Below are positions 17,685 through 26,850 of a stretch of DNA of 64,000 nucleotides, piece by piece. How positions within the stretch are numbered: position 1 is the stretch's first letter; each line of letters begins with the position of its first letter. The stretch is from the NCBI RefSeq assembly GCF_000262465.1, contig NZ_CM001489.1, positions 6,037,418 through 6,101,417 on the forward strand, read 5' to 3'. Source of the stretch: Frankia sp. QA3. Its GTDB lineage: Bacteria; Actinomycetota; Actinomycetes; Frankiales; Frankiaceae. A model generated the notes under the pieces. That model was not told the DNA's origin. It was given only the letters and a program-made list of their open reading frames with translations, and did not search any database. Both the position numbers and the translations under genes were made by a program.

Positions 17685-18197
17685 CTAGGCCGGCCAGAAC
17701 TGGATCAGGTACTGCTCTGTGCCCTCGTCGATCTCGTCCCTGTCCGCGAACTGGCCCGCTGCCTCGTCGCGGCCCTTGGAGTAGGCGCGGCCGTAGTACT
17801 TACCAGGGGGGCCGATGGTGATCCGCTCCTCCGAGGCGGGCCCGGTGGTGAGCGTCTCGACCCCCAGTTCCCCCGTGGTACAGGTGAACTTGAAGTCGGT
17901 GCTCAGCTCCCAGTCGTCGCCCTGGCGGTCCGGTGCCGCTGTCCATGCCTCGATCCGCACGGCGGCAACGTGGTACTCAGCGCCGCTGACAACGACGATC
18001 CAGTCTGGACCGGTGCTGAGGAACTCGCCCTCCGCAGGGCCTTCGGGTTCCGGCGTTTCCTCTGCCTCCCAGAAGCCCTCATCCTTGATGAAGAACTGCC
18101 GGTACTCGACGTTGACCTTCTCGTCCAGGACGGCCTGTGGCGCTGCGATGGCCAGGGCTAGGCACTCCGTATTGGTCCCGCTGACTGGGTGTGGCAA
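17685..18197 (-). CDS. Hypothetical protein, candidate immunity protein for the NucA/NucB nuclease
   Basis: A 170-residue acidic, soluble protein with no family I recognise. It has 'CLALAIAAPQAVLDEK' near the start, an acidic Pro/Glu segment ('ETPEPEGPAEGE') and the C-terminal 'DEIDEGTEQYLIQFWPA'. It starts 10 bases downstream of the stop of a NucA/NucB nuclease fragment on the same strand and is closed by a hairpin terminator. That is the usual toxin-then-immunity order in polymorphic toxin loci, and acidic composition also fits a nuclease inhibitor. Base composition is less GC-rich than the surrounding core genes. The start (TTG 18197) is uncertain. The function is inferred from position only. 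Confidence 0.6.
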   Translation of the reverse strand: MPHPVSGTNTECLALAIAAPQAVLDEKVNVEYRQFFIKDEGFWEAEETPEPEGPAEGEFLSTGPDWIVVVSGAEYHVAAVRIEAWTAAPDRQGDDWELSTDFKFTCTTGELGVETLTTGPASEERITIGPPGKYYGRAYSKGRDEAAGQFADRDEIDEGTEQYLIQFWPA

Positions 18198-18207
18198 CGG
18201 GCCCAGT

Positions 18208-18620
18208 CTAGCGAGTGATCGCCACCTTGAAGGCGTCGCCGTCCAGGACCCGGCTTCCGACGAAGAAGGGGTTGATCGCCCGACCTGCGGCTTGGTTCTG
18301 CTCCGAGTTCAGCGGCCGAGCCGAGAAACGGCTGCCTTTTTTGGCTGCTCCCTCTGCCGTGGAGGCAAAGGGGTATTCGTCACAATCATTTCCTTTCTTG
18401 GAGTAATTGGGATCGATGCCCTTGCAGATCTTGACCGCTGCGGCTCGGTTCGCGTCGATCTTGGACCGCTGAGTCACGCGATGGAGCGTGCTCGGGATGG
18501 TCTTACCCTTGAACTTCGGGTCAGTCGTCTCGGGCCGGTTGATGGCGTCGTCGATGTGTGATGCTAGAGACGTGTCGCAGTCCGGATGAGGTCGGCGACG
18601 GCTCTGGACCGGCTGTGCGG
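18208..18620 (-). pseudogene. NucA/NucB deoxyribonuclease domain, 5' end cut by an insertion sequence
   Basis: The readable C-terminus carries the DNase_NucA_NucB domain: 'PSTLHRVTQRSKIDANRAAA', 'CDEYPFASTAEGA' (the family hallmark), 'NSEQNQAAGRAINPFF' and 'SRVLDGDAFKV'. Upstream the frame stays open ('HIDDAINRPETTDPKF') as far as the IS inverted repeat at 18621, where the rest of the protein was lost. Such domains are secreted non-specific DNases or C-terminal warheads of polymorphic toxins. GTG 18477 could start a short product, but it would lack the first part of the domain. Followed after 10 bases by a candidate immunity gene. Confidence 0.72.
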
Positions 18621-19806
18621 TGTGGGGTGCCAGAACTCGGCCACCGGTGTTGACCTGGCCTTTTAGGCGGCTCGTTCGTAGTCGTTGATCAGGACGCCGA
18701 GGAGGGGCTGGCGTTTGATCCGTTCCTTGGTCAGGTCTGCGACGGGGTGGTCGGGCCGTGGTGGCTGCAGGTCGCGGCCGCGGTGGGGTCGTCGTCCGTT
18801 GTAGTGGGCGGCGTACTCGGCCAGAACGGTACGCAGGTGCCGCTCGCCGAAGATCAGCATCCTGTCGGTGACCTCGGTCCGGACCGTGCGGACGAACCGT
18901 TCTGCGTAGGCGTTCGCGCGGGGAGTCCGGGGTGGGATCTTGACGGTGGTGATGCCAGCGTCGGTGAGGGTCGCGTTGAACGATGCGGTGAACTGGGCGG
19001 CGCGGTCACGGACCAGGAAGTGGAAGTCGGCAGCCCGGTCACCGAGATCCATGAGGAGGTTCCGGATCTGTTGGGTGGTCCACAGGCCGTCCGGGTGGGC
19101 GGTGACCCCGAGGATGTGGACGGTGCGGGAGCCGACTTCCAGCACGAAGAAGCAGTACAGACGCCGCAGCGTCACGGCGCAGTCCACGTGGAAGAAGTCC
19201 ACGGCCAGCATCGTCGAGGCCTGCGTACGTAGGAACTGCCGCCACGTCGTGTCGGTCTGCCGTTTCGGGGCTGGGGGCAGCCCCAGGGACGTCAGGACCC
19301 GGCGGATTGTGGAGGCGCCGACCCGGTGGCCGAGCTTGAGGAGCTCGCCCTGGATTCGCTGGTAGCCCCATGTCGTGTTCTCGGTCGCGAGCCGTTTGAT
19401 CAGCGTGGCGATCTCCGGGCTGATCGGTGGCCGTCCCGTCCGCTGCGGGTGGGTCCATGTCCGTGTGATCGACGGCGGTGCCACCGTAGGACGGTGCCGG
19501 GCGTGACCAGCCGGTGCGTGCGCAGTGCCCTGGGCAGGAGTCGGATCAGTGCGGCGAGGACCGCCCGGTCCGCCCAGTCCCACCGGGGCTTCGGCTGGGT
19601 ACGGCGCAGCACCGTGACCTCGTGCCGCAGCACGAGCAGCTCGATGTCCTGCGACGCCGACGAACGACCGAGGAGGACCAGCCAGCCACACACCCGCACG
19701 AAGATCAGATAGAGCAGGCGGATGGACATAGCTGACCATCATGCCGACAGTCGCATCGTCGCATCAGCCCAGGTCACGGGCCCAGGCCGACTTCTGGCAC
19801 CCCACA
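18621..19806 (-). mobile_element. Insertion sequence with integrase-core transposase (1186 bp)
   Basis: Ends are defined by 22-bp inverted repeats differing at one base: TGTGGGGTGCCAGAACTCGG (from 18621) and the reverse complement of 19785-19806. It holds one leftward transposase gene broken by a frameshift. It has landed inside an IS6-type transposase gene on its right and next to the nuclease gene on its left. No clear target-site duplication is seen, so the two flanks may have been brought together by a later deletion. Confidence 0.8.
18663..19729 (-). pseudogene. Integrase-core (rve) transposase of the 18.6-19.8 kb IS, frameshifted
   Basis: The N-terminal part (from ATG 19729, 'ELLVLRHEVTVLRRTQPKP', 'LVTPGTVLRWHR') and the C-terminal part ('TWTHPQRTGRPPISPEI', 'TTWGYQRIQGELLKLGHRVG') lie in different frames joined near 19470. 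The catalytic core is intact with DDE residues visible: 'MLAVDFFHVD' (first Asp), 'LVRDRAAQFTASF' (second Asp) and 'NAYAERFVRTVRTE' (Glu). Homologues are normally single-frame proteins, so this copy is probably dead unless ribosomal frameshifting joins the parts. The N-terminal portion of a related transposase recurs at 29294-29670. Confidence 0.8.
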
Positions 19807-20047
19807 AGGGCCGGGCGGCGTCGACGAGCAGTGGAGTGAACCGCTGGACCCACCGGGAGATCGTGACGTGATCGGCGGTGATGCCGTGTTCCGTGAGCAG
19901 CTCCTCGACGTCGCGGTAGGAGCGGTAGGACAGGCCGTACCGCAGGTATCATCGGACTGCCAGAACGATCACTTCCGGTGAGAACCGGAACCCGGCGAAC
20001 TCCGAAACCGGGACGGCTGGTCGGACGTGCTGGCGACGGCGGCGCAT
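19807..20047 (-). pseudogene. IS6-family transposase N-terminal fragment, interrupted by the IS
   Basis: Reads leftward from ATG 20047: 'RFSPEVIVLAVR', a TGA stop at 19949-19951 in place of the conserved Trp, then 'YLRYGLSYRSYRDVEELLTE' and 'HVTISRWVQRFTPLL', ending exactly at the IS inverted repeat. This is the helix-turn-helix start of an IS6/IS26-type transposase. The catalytic part is absent on the far side of the IS. A dead relic. Confidence 0.75.
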
Positions 20048-20556
20048 CACCTGATCATGCCGGCCGCCGGGGTGGACCGCAGCCCGTGCAACAGACCCCC
20101 CCACGCCGCCCGCCGCCGCTACCTTGCCAGAGGGTCGCCGCCGCGCACGCCGCCGGCAACGCGCCGGTCGCGGCGAACGCTACTGCTCGACGACAACGAG
20201 ATCACCGTCATGACAGGCCGCCTCCATGGCGGCCCACAGCTACGCCCACCAGCGTGATCTCGACGGTGCGGTGACGACGCTGCTGAGCGCGGAGCAGACA
20301 GCGCCCGAGGAACTGCGCCACAGCCCGCGGGCACACACGCTGGTATCGGCGCTTCTGGACGCGAGCCGATTGGTCCCGGTCTCCTCTTGTTGCCAGCCTC
20401 TCAGCTACGATTCGACGCAGCCTTCTTCGGCATACTGCCCTGAGGGTTTACAAAAAGTGAAAATTCGGCCGATGGTTCGTGGGCCAGCCCGTGGCGGGCC
20501 CAGCTGTTCTGACGGGCCCCGCCGCCGGTCGCTGTCCCGTACTCGACTGACATCAG
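20048..20556 (+). other. Region upstream of the conservon, with a possible regulator C-terminal relic
   Basis: Between about 20226 and 20370 the frame reads 'AHSYAHQRDLDGAVTTLLSA' then 'EQTAPEELRHSPRAHTLVSA', like the TPR-type C-terminus of actinobacterial XRE regulators, but no N-terminal HTH is present. The following 20380-20480 is AT-rich (TTACAAAAAGTGAAAATTCGG) and is the best candidate for the conservon promoter. Confidence 0.4.
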
Positions 20557-22317
20557 GTGATCATGACTGACCCCTCATCGCCAGCGGCGCGTCATGCGAC
20601 GATGTCCGGGCGGTACCTCGCCGGGCTGGCGGCCCGTCTCGCCGACCGTCACCGGAAGGAGACGGCGGTCGTGGCCGTCGCCCGCGGCCACGCCGATCAG
20701 CTTCGCGCGCAGCTGGCACAACGGGATACCCAGTTGGCGGAGTGCCAGCTGCAGCTCGGGCGCCTCCAGGAGCGGATCGGGGGACTGGCCGCAGACCTCG
20801 CCCAACGGGATCAGCGAGTCGCCGAGCAGGCCGAGACCATCGGTCAGCTGGGGAAGCGGCTGGAGGTCGCCGAGCAGGCGTTGGGGTTCATCTCCCACGA
20901 GGCGCTACCCGCCTTGATCGAGGGCACGCATACGCCCGCGTTGCCGGCGGCCCTCGACGGCAATGCCGACATCGTGGCCCGCTACGACGGCATCGCCGGC
21001 CAGATCATCGAGCTGCGCGACGCGCTGCGACAGGCACAGGAGGCGCTGCGAATCGGTGAACGACGAATCGTCGCCTGGGAGGAGGGTGTGCGATTCGTCA
21101 CAGACCACCAGCTTCCCGCCCTGGCCGCCGGTGATCTGGTTCCGGCACTGCCGGACGCCGCCGGTGACGAGGCGATCGTCGGGGTGCTGGACCGGATCGG
21201 CGCGGTCGTCGCGAAGCTGGTGGAGCAGGCCCACGATCGTTTCCGGGACCGCGAGGAGGCCCTGCGGGCCGCGACGGTCGGGCTCGCGCGCAACGTGCAG
21301 GCCGTGTCCCACCGGGTGCAGGAAGAAGCCACGGCCATGGTGCTGGCGCATCCGACGACACCGGATGTGCTCGAGAGCGGCTACCGCGTGGACCATGCGG
21401 CCGCGCAGCAGGCCCGTTACGCGCAGAACCTCGCGGTGCTGTGCGGCGAATCGCCGGGCCAGCAGTGGCAGGAGCCAGTGGCCGTAGCCGACATCGTGAC
21501 CGCGGCTGCCTCACGGATCATCGCCTATCAGCGGGTGCACGCATCCGGCGACCCGGACACCGCGGTCGTCGCTCACGTCGCCGAACCGCTCATCAGCGTC
21601 ATCGCCGAGCTGCTGGCCAACGCGGCGCAGTCCTCGCCCTCGACGACCGAGGTGCTGGTCGGAATCCGGTCGGTGCAGCGCGGAGTGGTCTACGAGATCG
21701 ACGACTGTGGCGTGGGCATGGAGGAGTTCCGCCTGAACCGGGCGCGGGAGATCGCCTCGGGACGCCGGCCCGTGCGGGTGGCGGATCTCGGCCAGACGCC
21801 GCAGACCGGCCTGGCGGTGGTCGGCGAGTACGTGCGCCGCCACGGACTGCGGGTCGATCTCAGCGAGTCGGTCTACGGCGGCGTCCGGGCGGTGGTCTTC
21901 GTGCCCGACGAGCTGACCGAGCTGTTGAACCCCGCCACACGTCTTGCGCGCAACCGCCACCGGACAGGATCTCCGGCCGTTGGCACGCCCCCGGCACCTG
22001 ACGCTGTGTCCCCGCCCGACCCCGCCTCGGCCCCCTCTGGCGACCCGGCCTCGGCCGTGGGGAAGGACCGCCCGTCGAAGCCGGTGCTCCCGCAACGCCG
22101 ATCGCCCCGCCATGCCGCGCTCGCCGAGAAGGTTCCGCCGCCCGCCACGCCATCCGCGAGCCCGCCCGCACCGCCGCCGTCAGCCGACGAAGCCGGATCG
22201 TTCCTCGCGGCGATTCTGAGCGTCTCGCCGGACGCCGCTTCCGGTGGCGAAGTCACTGACCCGGGCGACTGCACCCCGCCCTCGGCCCCGCTCACTCCCG
22301 CAGAGGACACGGAATGA
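20557..22317 (+). CDS. cvnA: Conservon sensor protein CvnA, histidine-kinase-like ATPase
   Basis: First gene of a conservon, the actinobacterial module that works like a G-protein signalling complex at the membrane. The 586-residue protein has a long N-terminal coiled coil (about 35-110, Gln/Leu/Arg-rich), a helical middle, then a HATPase domain: 'ELLANAAQSSPSTTEVLVGI' (N-box), 'EIDDCGVGM' (G1) and 'TGLAVVGEYVRRHGLRVDL'. No phospho-acceptor His motif is evident. The tail (about 460-586) is Pro/Ala/Ser-rich. Unlike many CvnA proteins it shows no membrane-spanning segments, so it may be cytosolic. GTG 20557 or ATG 20563 may be the start. Its stop overlaps the cvnB start (ATGA). Confidence 0.88.
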   Translation: MIMTDPSSPAARHATMSGRYLAGLAARLADRHRKETAVVAVARGHADQLRAQLAQRDTQLAECQLQLGRLQERIGGLAADLAQRDQRVAEQAETIGQLGKRLEVAEQALGFISHEALPALIEGTHTPALPAALDGNADIVARYDGIAGQIIELRDALRQAQEALRIGERRIVAWEEGVRFVTDHQLPALAAGDLVPALPDAAGDEAIVGVLDRIGAVVAKLVEQAHDRFRDREEALRAATVGLARNVQAVSHRVQEEATAMVLAHPTTPDVLESGYRVDHAAAQQARYAQNLAVLCGESPGQQWQEPVAVADIVTAAASRIIAYQRVHASGDPDTAVVAHVAEPLISVIAELLANAAQSSPSTTEVLVGIRSVQRGVVYEIDDCGVGMEEFRLNRAREIASGRRPVRVADLGQTPQTGLAVVGEYVRRHGLRVDLSESVYGGVRAVVFVPDELTELLNPATRLARNRHRTGSPAVGTPPAPDAVSPPDPASAPSGDPASAVGKDRPSKPVLPQRRSPRHAALAEKVPPPATPSASPPAPPPSADEAGSFLAAILSVSPDAASGGEVTDPGDCTPPSAPLTPAEDTE

Positions 22318-22745
22318 CCCCCGATGCCACCGGCACTCTCCACACCGACCACTGGCGTGGGATCGACGCCAACCGCTGGATGGTGGAGGAAATCGAGACG
22401 ACGCAGGGCGTACGGCACGCGTTCGTTTTCACCGCCGATGGCTTTGTGACCGCCGTCTCCAGCACCATGGACCGCGACGGCGCCGAGAAGCTCGCCGCCG
22501 CGTGCTCGGCCATGGCGTCCCTGGGCAGGGCGGTCGCCGGAGACCACGGTGAGGGTGGCATTCCCAGCCACGTGGTGTACGAACTCAACGGCGCCAAGCT
22601 GATGTTCCGCGGCGCCGGCGAACGCACCTACCTGGGTGTGATCACCGAGGCCGTGATTGACCCGGCGCTCGTCGCCCACCAGATGACCACGACGGTACGC
22701 AAGATCGGCGAGAAGTCGTTGAGCTCAGCCGAGCGCCCGCACTAA
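22314..22745 (+). CDS. cvnB: Conservon protein CvnB, roadblock/LC7 domain
   Basis: A 143-residue Roadblock/LC7 protein; such proteins bind and activate the small GTPase CvnD (MglB-like). Recognisable segments are 'IETTQGVRHAFVFTADGFVT', 'LAAACSAMASLGRAVAG' and the C-terminal strand-helix 'ERTYLGVITEAVIDPALVAH'. It overlaps cvnA by 4 bases and is followed by cvnC after 3 bases, so translation of the whole set is probably coupled. Confidence 0.92.
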   Translation: MTPDATGTLHTDHWRGIDANRWMVEEIETTQGVRHAFVFTADGFVTAVSSTMDRDGAEKLAAACSAMASLGRAVAGDHGEGGIPSHVVYELNGAKLMFRGAGERTYLGVITEAVIDPALVAHQMTTTVRKIGEKSLSSAERPH

Positions 22746-22748
22746 GCC

Positions 22749-23102
22749 GTGGTCGACCCCACGGACTACCTCGGCCCAGTTCGACCGTATGTGCTGACCG
22801 GGGGCCAGGCGCGCCCCAGCCGCAACACGGTCCGGCCGGAGACCCTGCTGGTGGCTAACGCGGACGCCAGCCTGCCGCCCTCGGCCACGCGTCAGCATCG
22901 GTCCCTGGTGCAGCTGTGCCGGGGAATGCTGTCGCTGGCCGAGGCCGCCGCCCACCTGAAAATCCCGGTGAGCGTCACGGCGGTCATGGTCTCGGACCTG
23001 GTCGACAGCGGCCATCTCGCCGTGCGCACGGTGGGGGCCGATCCGGACACCCCGAACCAAGAGCTTCTCGAAAGGGTCCTGCATGGTCTCCGTAGCCTCT
23101 GA
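22749..23102 (+). CDS. cvnC: Conservon protein CvnC, DUF742
   Basis: A 117-residue DUF742 protein: 'VRPYVLTGGQARPSRNTVRP', then a winged-helix-like part 'HRSLVQLCRGMLSLAEAAAH' and 'IPVSVTAVMVSDLVDSGHL', ending 'ELLERVLHGLRSL'. CvnC is thought to be a scaffold or DNA-binding-like partner of CvnA and CvnD. The start is GTG 22749, 3 bases after the cvnB stop. It overlaps cvnD by 20 bases. Confidence 0.92.
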   Translation: MVDPTDYLGPVRPYVLTGGQARPSRNTVRPETLLVANADASLPPSATRQHRSLVQLCRGMLSLAEAAAHLKIPVSVTAVMVSDLVDSGHLAVRTVGADPDTPNQELLERVLHGLRSL

Positions 23103-23712
23103 TCACCGCGGAGCTGATCGTGACGAGGCGGACCGGTATGTCTCGCCGACGGTGCGCCAGTCGGTCAAGATTCTGGTCTCGGGCCCGTTCGGCGTCGGCA
23201 AGACCTCGTTGATCGACTCGGTGAGCGAGATCATACCGCTGCATACCGAAGAACAGATGACCCAGCAAAGCCTGGGGGTCGACTCGCTGACGGGTGTCGA
23301 GCGCAAGACGTCGACGACGGTCGCCCTGGATTTCGGTCGGATCACCCTCGGGGACGACATCGTGCTGTATCTCTACGGCACTCCCGGGCAACGACGATTC
23401 TGGGACCACTGGGCCGGGCTGGCCGAGGGCGCGATCGGCGCCCTGGTCCTGGTCGACACGCGCAGGCTGGAGGAGAGCTTCGAGGTTTTCGACCAGATGG
23501 AACTGAGTGACACGCCCTTCGCCGTGGCCGTGAACGTGTTCCCCGATACGCCGGATATCCCGCTGGACCAGGTCGTCGCCGCGCTGGACCTGCCCACCGA
23601 TACGCCGATGACGTCCTGCCGGGCTCTGGACAGGCAGTCCTCGATCCAAGCGCTGATCACTCTGGTTGAGCACGCGACGGTATCCTCCCGGCTGACAGGG
23701 GCGCATCGATGA
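23083..23712 (+). CDS. cvnD: Conservon GTPase CvnD
   Basis: A 209-residue small GTPase of the conservon/MglA-like type. P-loop 'GPFGVGKTSLID' (about 34-45), the switch region with 'GVERKTSTTVALDFG', G3 'YLYGTPGQRRFWDHW', and 'AVAVNVF' in place of the usual NKxD element, as is normal in CvnD. It would cycle with CvnB and CvnA. Its start overlaps cvnC and its stop overlaps the first P450 gene (ATGA). Confidence 0.93.
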   Translation: MVSVASDHRGADRDEADRYVSPTVRQSVKILVSGPFGVGKTSLIDSVSEIIPLHTEEQMTQQSLGVDSLTGVERKTSTTVALDFGRITLGDDIVLYLYGTPGQRRFWDHWAGLAEGAIGALVLVDTRRLEESFEVFDQMELSDTPFAVAVNVFPDTPDIPLDQVVAALDLPTDTPMTSCRALDRQSSIQALITLVEHATVSSRLTGAHR

Positions 23713-24968
23713 TTTCCACCCGCCATTCCCTGTCGGACTTCACGGGTCTGACTCCGCTGTCGGAGACCACCACCTGCGCCGACCCACAGGCCGCCTACCG
23801 GATGCTGCGGGAGCGGTGGGGGCAGGTCGCACCGGTGGAGCTCGAACCCGGTGTACCGGCCTGGCTGGTCATGGGCTATCCCGAGATTCTTCACGTGGTG
23901 CGCAACGAGCGCCTGTTCGCCCGCAATCCCTCGCACTGGCGGCTGCTGTCCGACGGTGTCGTGCGCCAGGACTCCGGACTGGGACCGATGATGTTCCCGC
24001 GGGACAACGCCTACTTCGCGGACGGAGCACGGCATCGCCGGCTGCGGGCCCCGCTCGACGAGGGCATCGCGGGCATGGACCAGCACGCCCTCCGGCGCTC
24101 GCTGCAGGCGACCTGCCGAGAGCTGATCCGCGGGTTCGCGAAACGCGGCGAGGCCGACCTGGTCACCGAGTACGCGTCGGTCATTCCCATGCTGGCGGTC
24201 TCCAGCCTGTTCGGAATCTCCACCGAGCACGGCCATCAGCTGCGGGCCGGCCTGATCGCGCTGTTCGGCAGCGGCGAGGACTCGCAGGAGGGCAACCGCA
24301 CCTTCGAACGCATCCTGACCGAGGTCATGCAGTCGCACGCGGCCAGCCCGGCCGAGGACCTCACCACCGCCTTCCTGGCGCACCCGAACCTGCACGACAG
24401 CGACGAGGTCGTGCAGTCCATCGTTCTGATGATCTCGGCCGGCTACGAGACGACGACCTCGTGGATCGCGCAGACCATCCGGCTGATGCTCACCGACCCT
24501 CGGTTCGCCGGGCGCCTGCACGGCGGCCGTCTGGGCGTGGACGACGCGCTCGACGAGGTGCTGTTCCGCGATCCACCCATGGCCAACATGCCCGCCCGGT
24601 ACGCGCTCGCCGACACCGAGCTCGCCGGGCAGCCCATCCGCGCGGGCGACGCCCTGATCCTCGGCCTGGGCGCGGCCAACGCCGACGCGCGCATGCACAC
24701 CGACGACCCCTGGCTGGAGACCGGCAACCGTTCGCACCTGGCGTTCTCCGCCGGCCCGCACACCTGCCCGGCCCTGGACCCCAGCCGTCTGATCACCCGC
24801 ACAGCCGTCACGACCGTCTTGACAGAACTGCACGATCTCACCTTGGCCATTCTTCCGGATGAGATCGAGCTGTTGTCCTCGCCGTGGACCCGCTGCCCGG
24901 CGAGCCTTCCAGTGCGTTTCGTCGCATCCGACGTGCCCATCGTTGAGCAGGAGGTCTCGCATGGCTGA
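23709..24968 (+). CDS. cvnE: Conservon cytochrome P450 (CvnE type)
   Basis: A 419-residue P450 of the divergent class found in conservons. The I-helix is 'MISAGYETTTSW'. The K-helix ExxR appears altered ('DEVLFRDPP', with the Arg one residue later), as in other CvnE proteins. The haem loop is 'FSAGPHTCPAL' (Cys about 359). These P450s may sense a ligand or O2 rather than perform metabolism; that is a hypothesis. It overlaps cvnD by 4 bases and the second P450 by 8. Confidence 0.9.
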   Translation: MISTRHSLSDFTGLTPLSETTTCADPQAAYRMLRERWGQVAPVELEPGVPAWLVMGYPEILHVVRNERLFARNPSHWRLLSDGVVRQDSGLGPMMFPRDNAYFADGARHRRLRAPLDEGIAGMDQHALRRSLQATCRELIRGFAKRGEADLVTEYASVIPMLAVSSLFGISTEHGHQLRAGLIALFGSGEDSQEGNRTFERILTEVMQSHAASPAEDLTTAFLAHPNLHDSDEVVQSIVLMISAGYETTTSWIAQTIRLMLTDPRFAGRLHGGRLGVDDALDEVLFRDPPMANMPARYALADTELAGQPIRAGDALILGLGAANADARMHTDDPWLETGNRSHLAFSAGPHTCPALDPSRLITRTAVTTVLTELHDLTLAILPDEIELLSSPWTRCPASLPVRFVASDVPIVEQEVSHG

Positions 24969-26223
24969 CTCGACCGCCATCCCGCTGGTTCCCCTGGATC
25001 CCTTCGGCGCCGATCACCACGGCGAACAGCGCCGGCTGCGGGAGGCGGGTCCGGTGGTGCAGGCCGAGCTGCCCGGCGGCATCCGCGTGTGGGTGGTCAC
25101 CGACCACGCCCTGCTCGCCGACCTGGTGGCGGACGAGCGGGTGAGCAAGAACTGGCGGAACTGGAGCGCCATCCAGGACGGGACGATCACCGACGACTGG
25201 CCGCTGGTCGGCATGATCAAGGTGACCAACATGGTGACCAGCGACGGCGTCGCGCACTCCCGCCTGCGCCGACCGGTGACCCGGGTGTTCACGCGCGGCC
25301 GGGTGGAACAGCTCCGTCCCCGCGTCAACCAGATCGTCGCCGAACTGCTGGACGAGCTCCCCTCCCATGCCGGCCCCGACGGATCGGTGGATCTGCGGTC
25401 GCATTACGCCTACCCGGTGCCGATGCAGGTGATTTGCGAGCTGCTTGGCGTCCCGCGGGAGTGGCGCGCCGAGCTCCGCCGGCTTGTCGACAGCATCTTC
25501 CGCACGGACACCAGCAGCGAGGAGGCCGTGGCCACCGAGCGGCAGCGTCTGGCCCTGCTCGCCGAGCTGGTGCGGCTGCGTCGCGACGAGCCCGGTGATG
25601 ACCTCACCAGCGCGTTGATCAAGCTGCGCGAGGAGGACGAGGCGGCGCTGACCACCGAGGAGCTCGTCGACACCATCTGGCTGCTGCTCACCGCCGGCCA
25701 CGAGACCACGCTGAGCCTCATCACCAACGGCGTACGCGCCTTGCTCACGCATCCGGACCAGAAGGCCATCGCCGTCGCCGGTGACGCCGCGACCTGGTCC
25801 AGTGTGGTCGAGGAAGTGTTGCGCTGGGACGCGCCGATCGGGAACTTCCCCGCCCGCTACCCGCTCGAGGATGTCACGATCGCGGGCGTCACGATCGCGA
25901 AGGGCGACGCGATTCTCGCCGCGTACAGCGGTGTCGGGCGCGACCCCCGCCAGTACGGCCCCGACGCCGAACAGTTCGACGTCACCCGCGCCCCCCAGCG
26001 GCATCTGTCCTTTGGCGGCGGACCGCACCTGTGCCTGGGCGCGCACCTGGCGCGCCTGGAGGCAGGCGTCGCCCTGCCCGCTCTGTTCGCCCGGTACCCG
26101 GACCTGCGCCTGGCGGCCGACCCCGCGACCCTGCCGCCGGTTCCGTCGTTCTTCTCCAACAGTGCCGCCGCGCTGCCGGTCCAGCTCGGCCAGGCCGCCG
26201 TGGCCCCGCCCTCCGTTATCTGA
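24961..26223 (+). CDS. Second conservon-linked cytochrome P450 (CvnF position)
   Basis: A 420-residue P450 with fully canonical motifs: I-helix 'LLLTAGHETTLS', K-helix 'EEVLRWDAP' (ExxR intact) and haem loop 'FGGGPHLCLGAHLAR' (Cys about 358). It begins within the last 8 bases of the first P450 gene, behind a GAGGT box, and closes the six-gene operon. The pairing of an atypical and a canonical P450 suggests one regulatory and one catalytic protein, or sequential oxidation of one ligand. Confidence 0.93.
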   Translation: MADSTAIPLVPLDPFGADHHGEQRRLREAGPVVQAELPGGIRVWVVTDHALLADLVADERVSKNWRNWSAIQDGTITDDWPLVGMIKVTNMVTSDGVAHSRLRRPVTRVFTRGRVEQLRPRVNQIVAELLDELPSHAGPDGSVDLRSHYAYPVPMQVICELLGVPREWRAELRRLVDSIFRTDTSSEEAVATERQRLALLAELVRLRRDEPGDDLTSALIKLREEDEAALTTEELVDTIWLLLTAGHETTLSLITNGVRALLTHPDQKAIAVAGDAATWSSVVEEVLRWDAPIGNFPARYPLEDVTIAGVTIAKGDAILAAYSGVGRDPRQYGPDAEQFDVTRAPQRHLSFGGGPHLCLGAHLARLEAGVALPALFARYPDLRLAADPATLPPVPSFFSNSAAALPVQLGQAAVAPPSVI

Positions 26224-26599
26224 GAGACGCTCGGGGCCGTCATGTGAGCCGGCCGAGGCGCGCGTTGCTCCCATCCGCTCGACGCCGCGCGCCATCGCCA
26301 CCGGCTGCCTACCCGGGGGAGCCGTGCTTGTCGCAACGTGGTCACTCTCGCGGCTCGGTCGCCGCACCCCTGGTGGGCAGCGATCGCCGAAGCTGGCCGC
26401 GCGCTGCCGCTGAGGCCCCGGGACGCCCGTTGCCATACGCGCTCGGCGATCACGGCGGCGCTCCCGTTCGTGATCCCGAAGCGCGTAGGGACAATCACGG
26501 CATCACGGGCGGTGGCACGCCCATAGCCATCTGCCCTTCGCGGGGAATGACCTCGGCCGGCCGCTGCGAAGGCACGCAAAGAACGGTCACCGCGTCGCG

Positions 26600-26850
26600 C
26601 ACCGGTCATGCCCGCTCTGCGTCCAGCGTCAGCGCCCCAGGGCACCGGCCACCTGTGCCAGGATCAGCGACGTCATCGCCACGTCCAGGCCCGTCGGCCC
26701 AGGAGGGACGACAGCCAGTCGATCACGACCGGTCCGCCGGGCCCCATCAGCACGTTCTCCGGATGCAGGTCACCCCGAAGCCAGCACCGCGGTCCCTGAG
26801 CCTCGCCCAACTCCGACAGTTGCGGGCCCTGCTCACCTATGACGAGCGCG
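26600..26850 (-). pseudogene. Aminoglycoside-phosphotransferase-family fragment
   Basis: On the minus strand the catalytic loop is readable: 'LRGDLHPENVLMGPGGPVVI' followed by 'DW', then after a frame change 'GLDVAMTSLILAQVAGALG'. This is the Brenner/DxD part of an APH-fold kinase; the N-lobe and C-terminal helices are missing. A frameshift lies near 26700. A relic. Confidence 0.65.
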
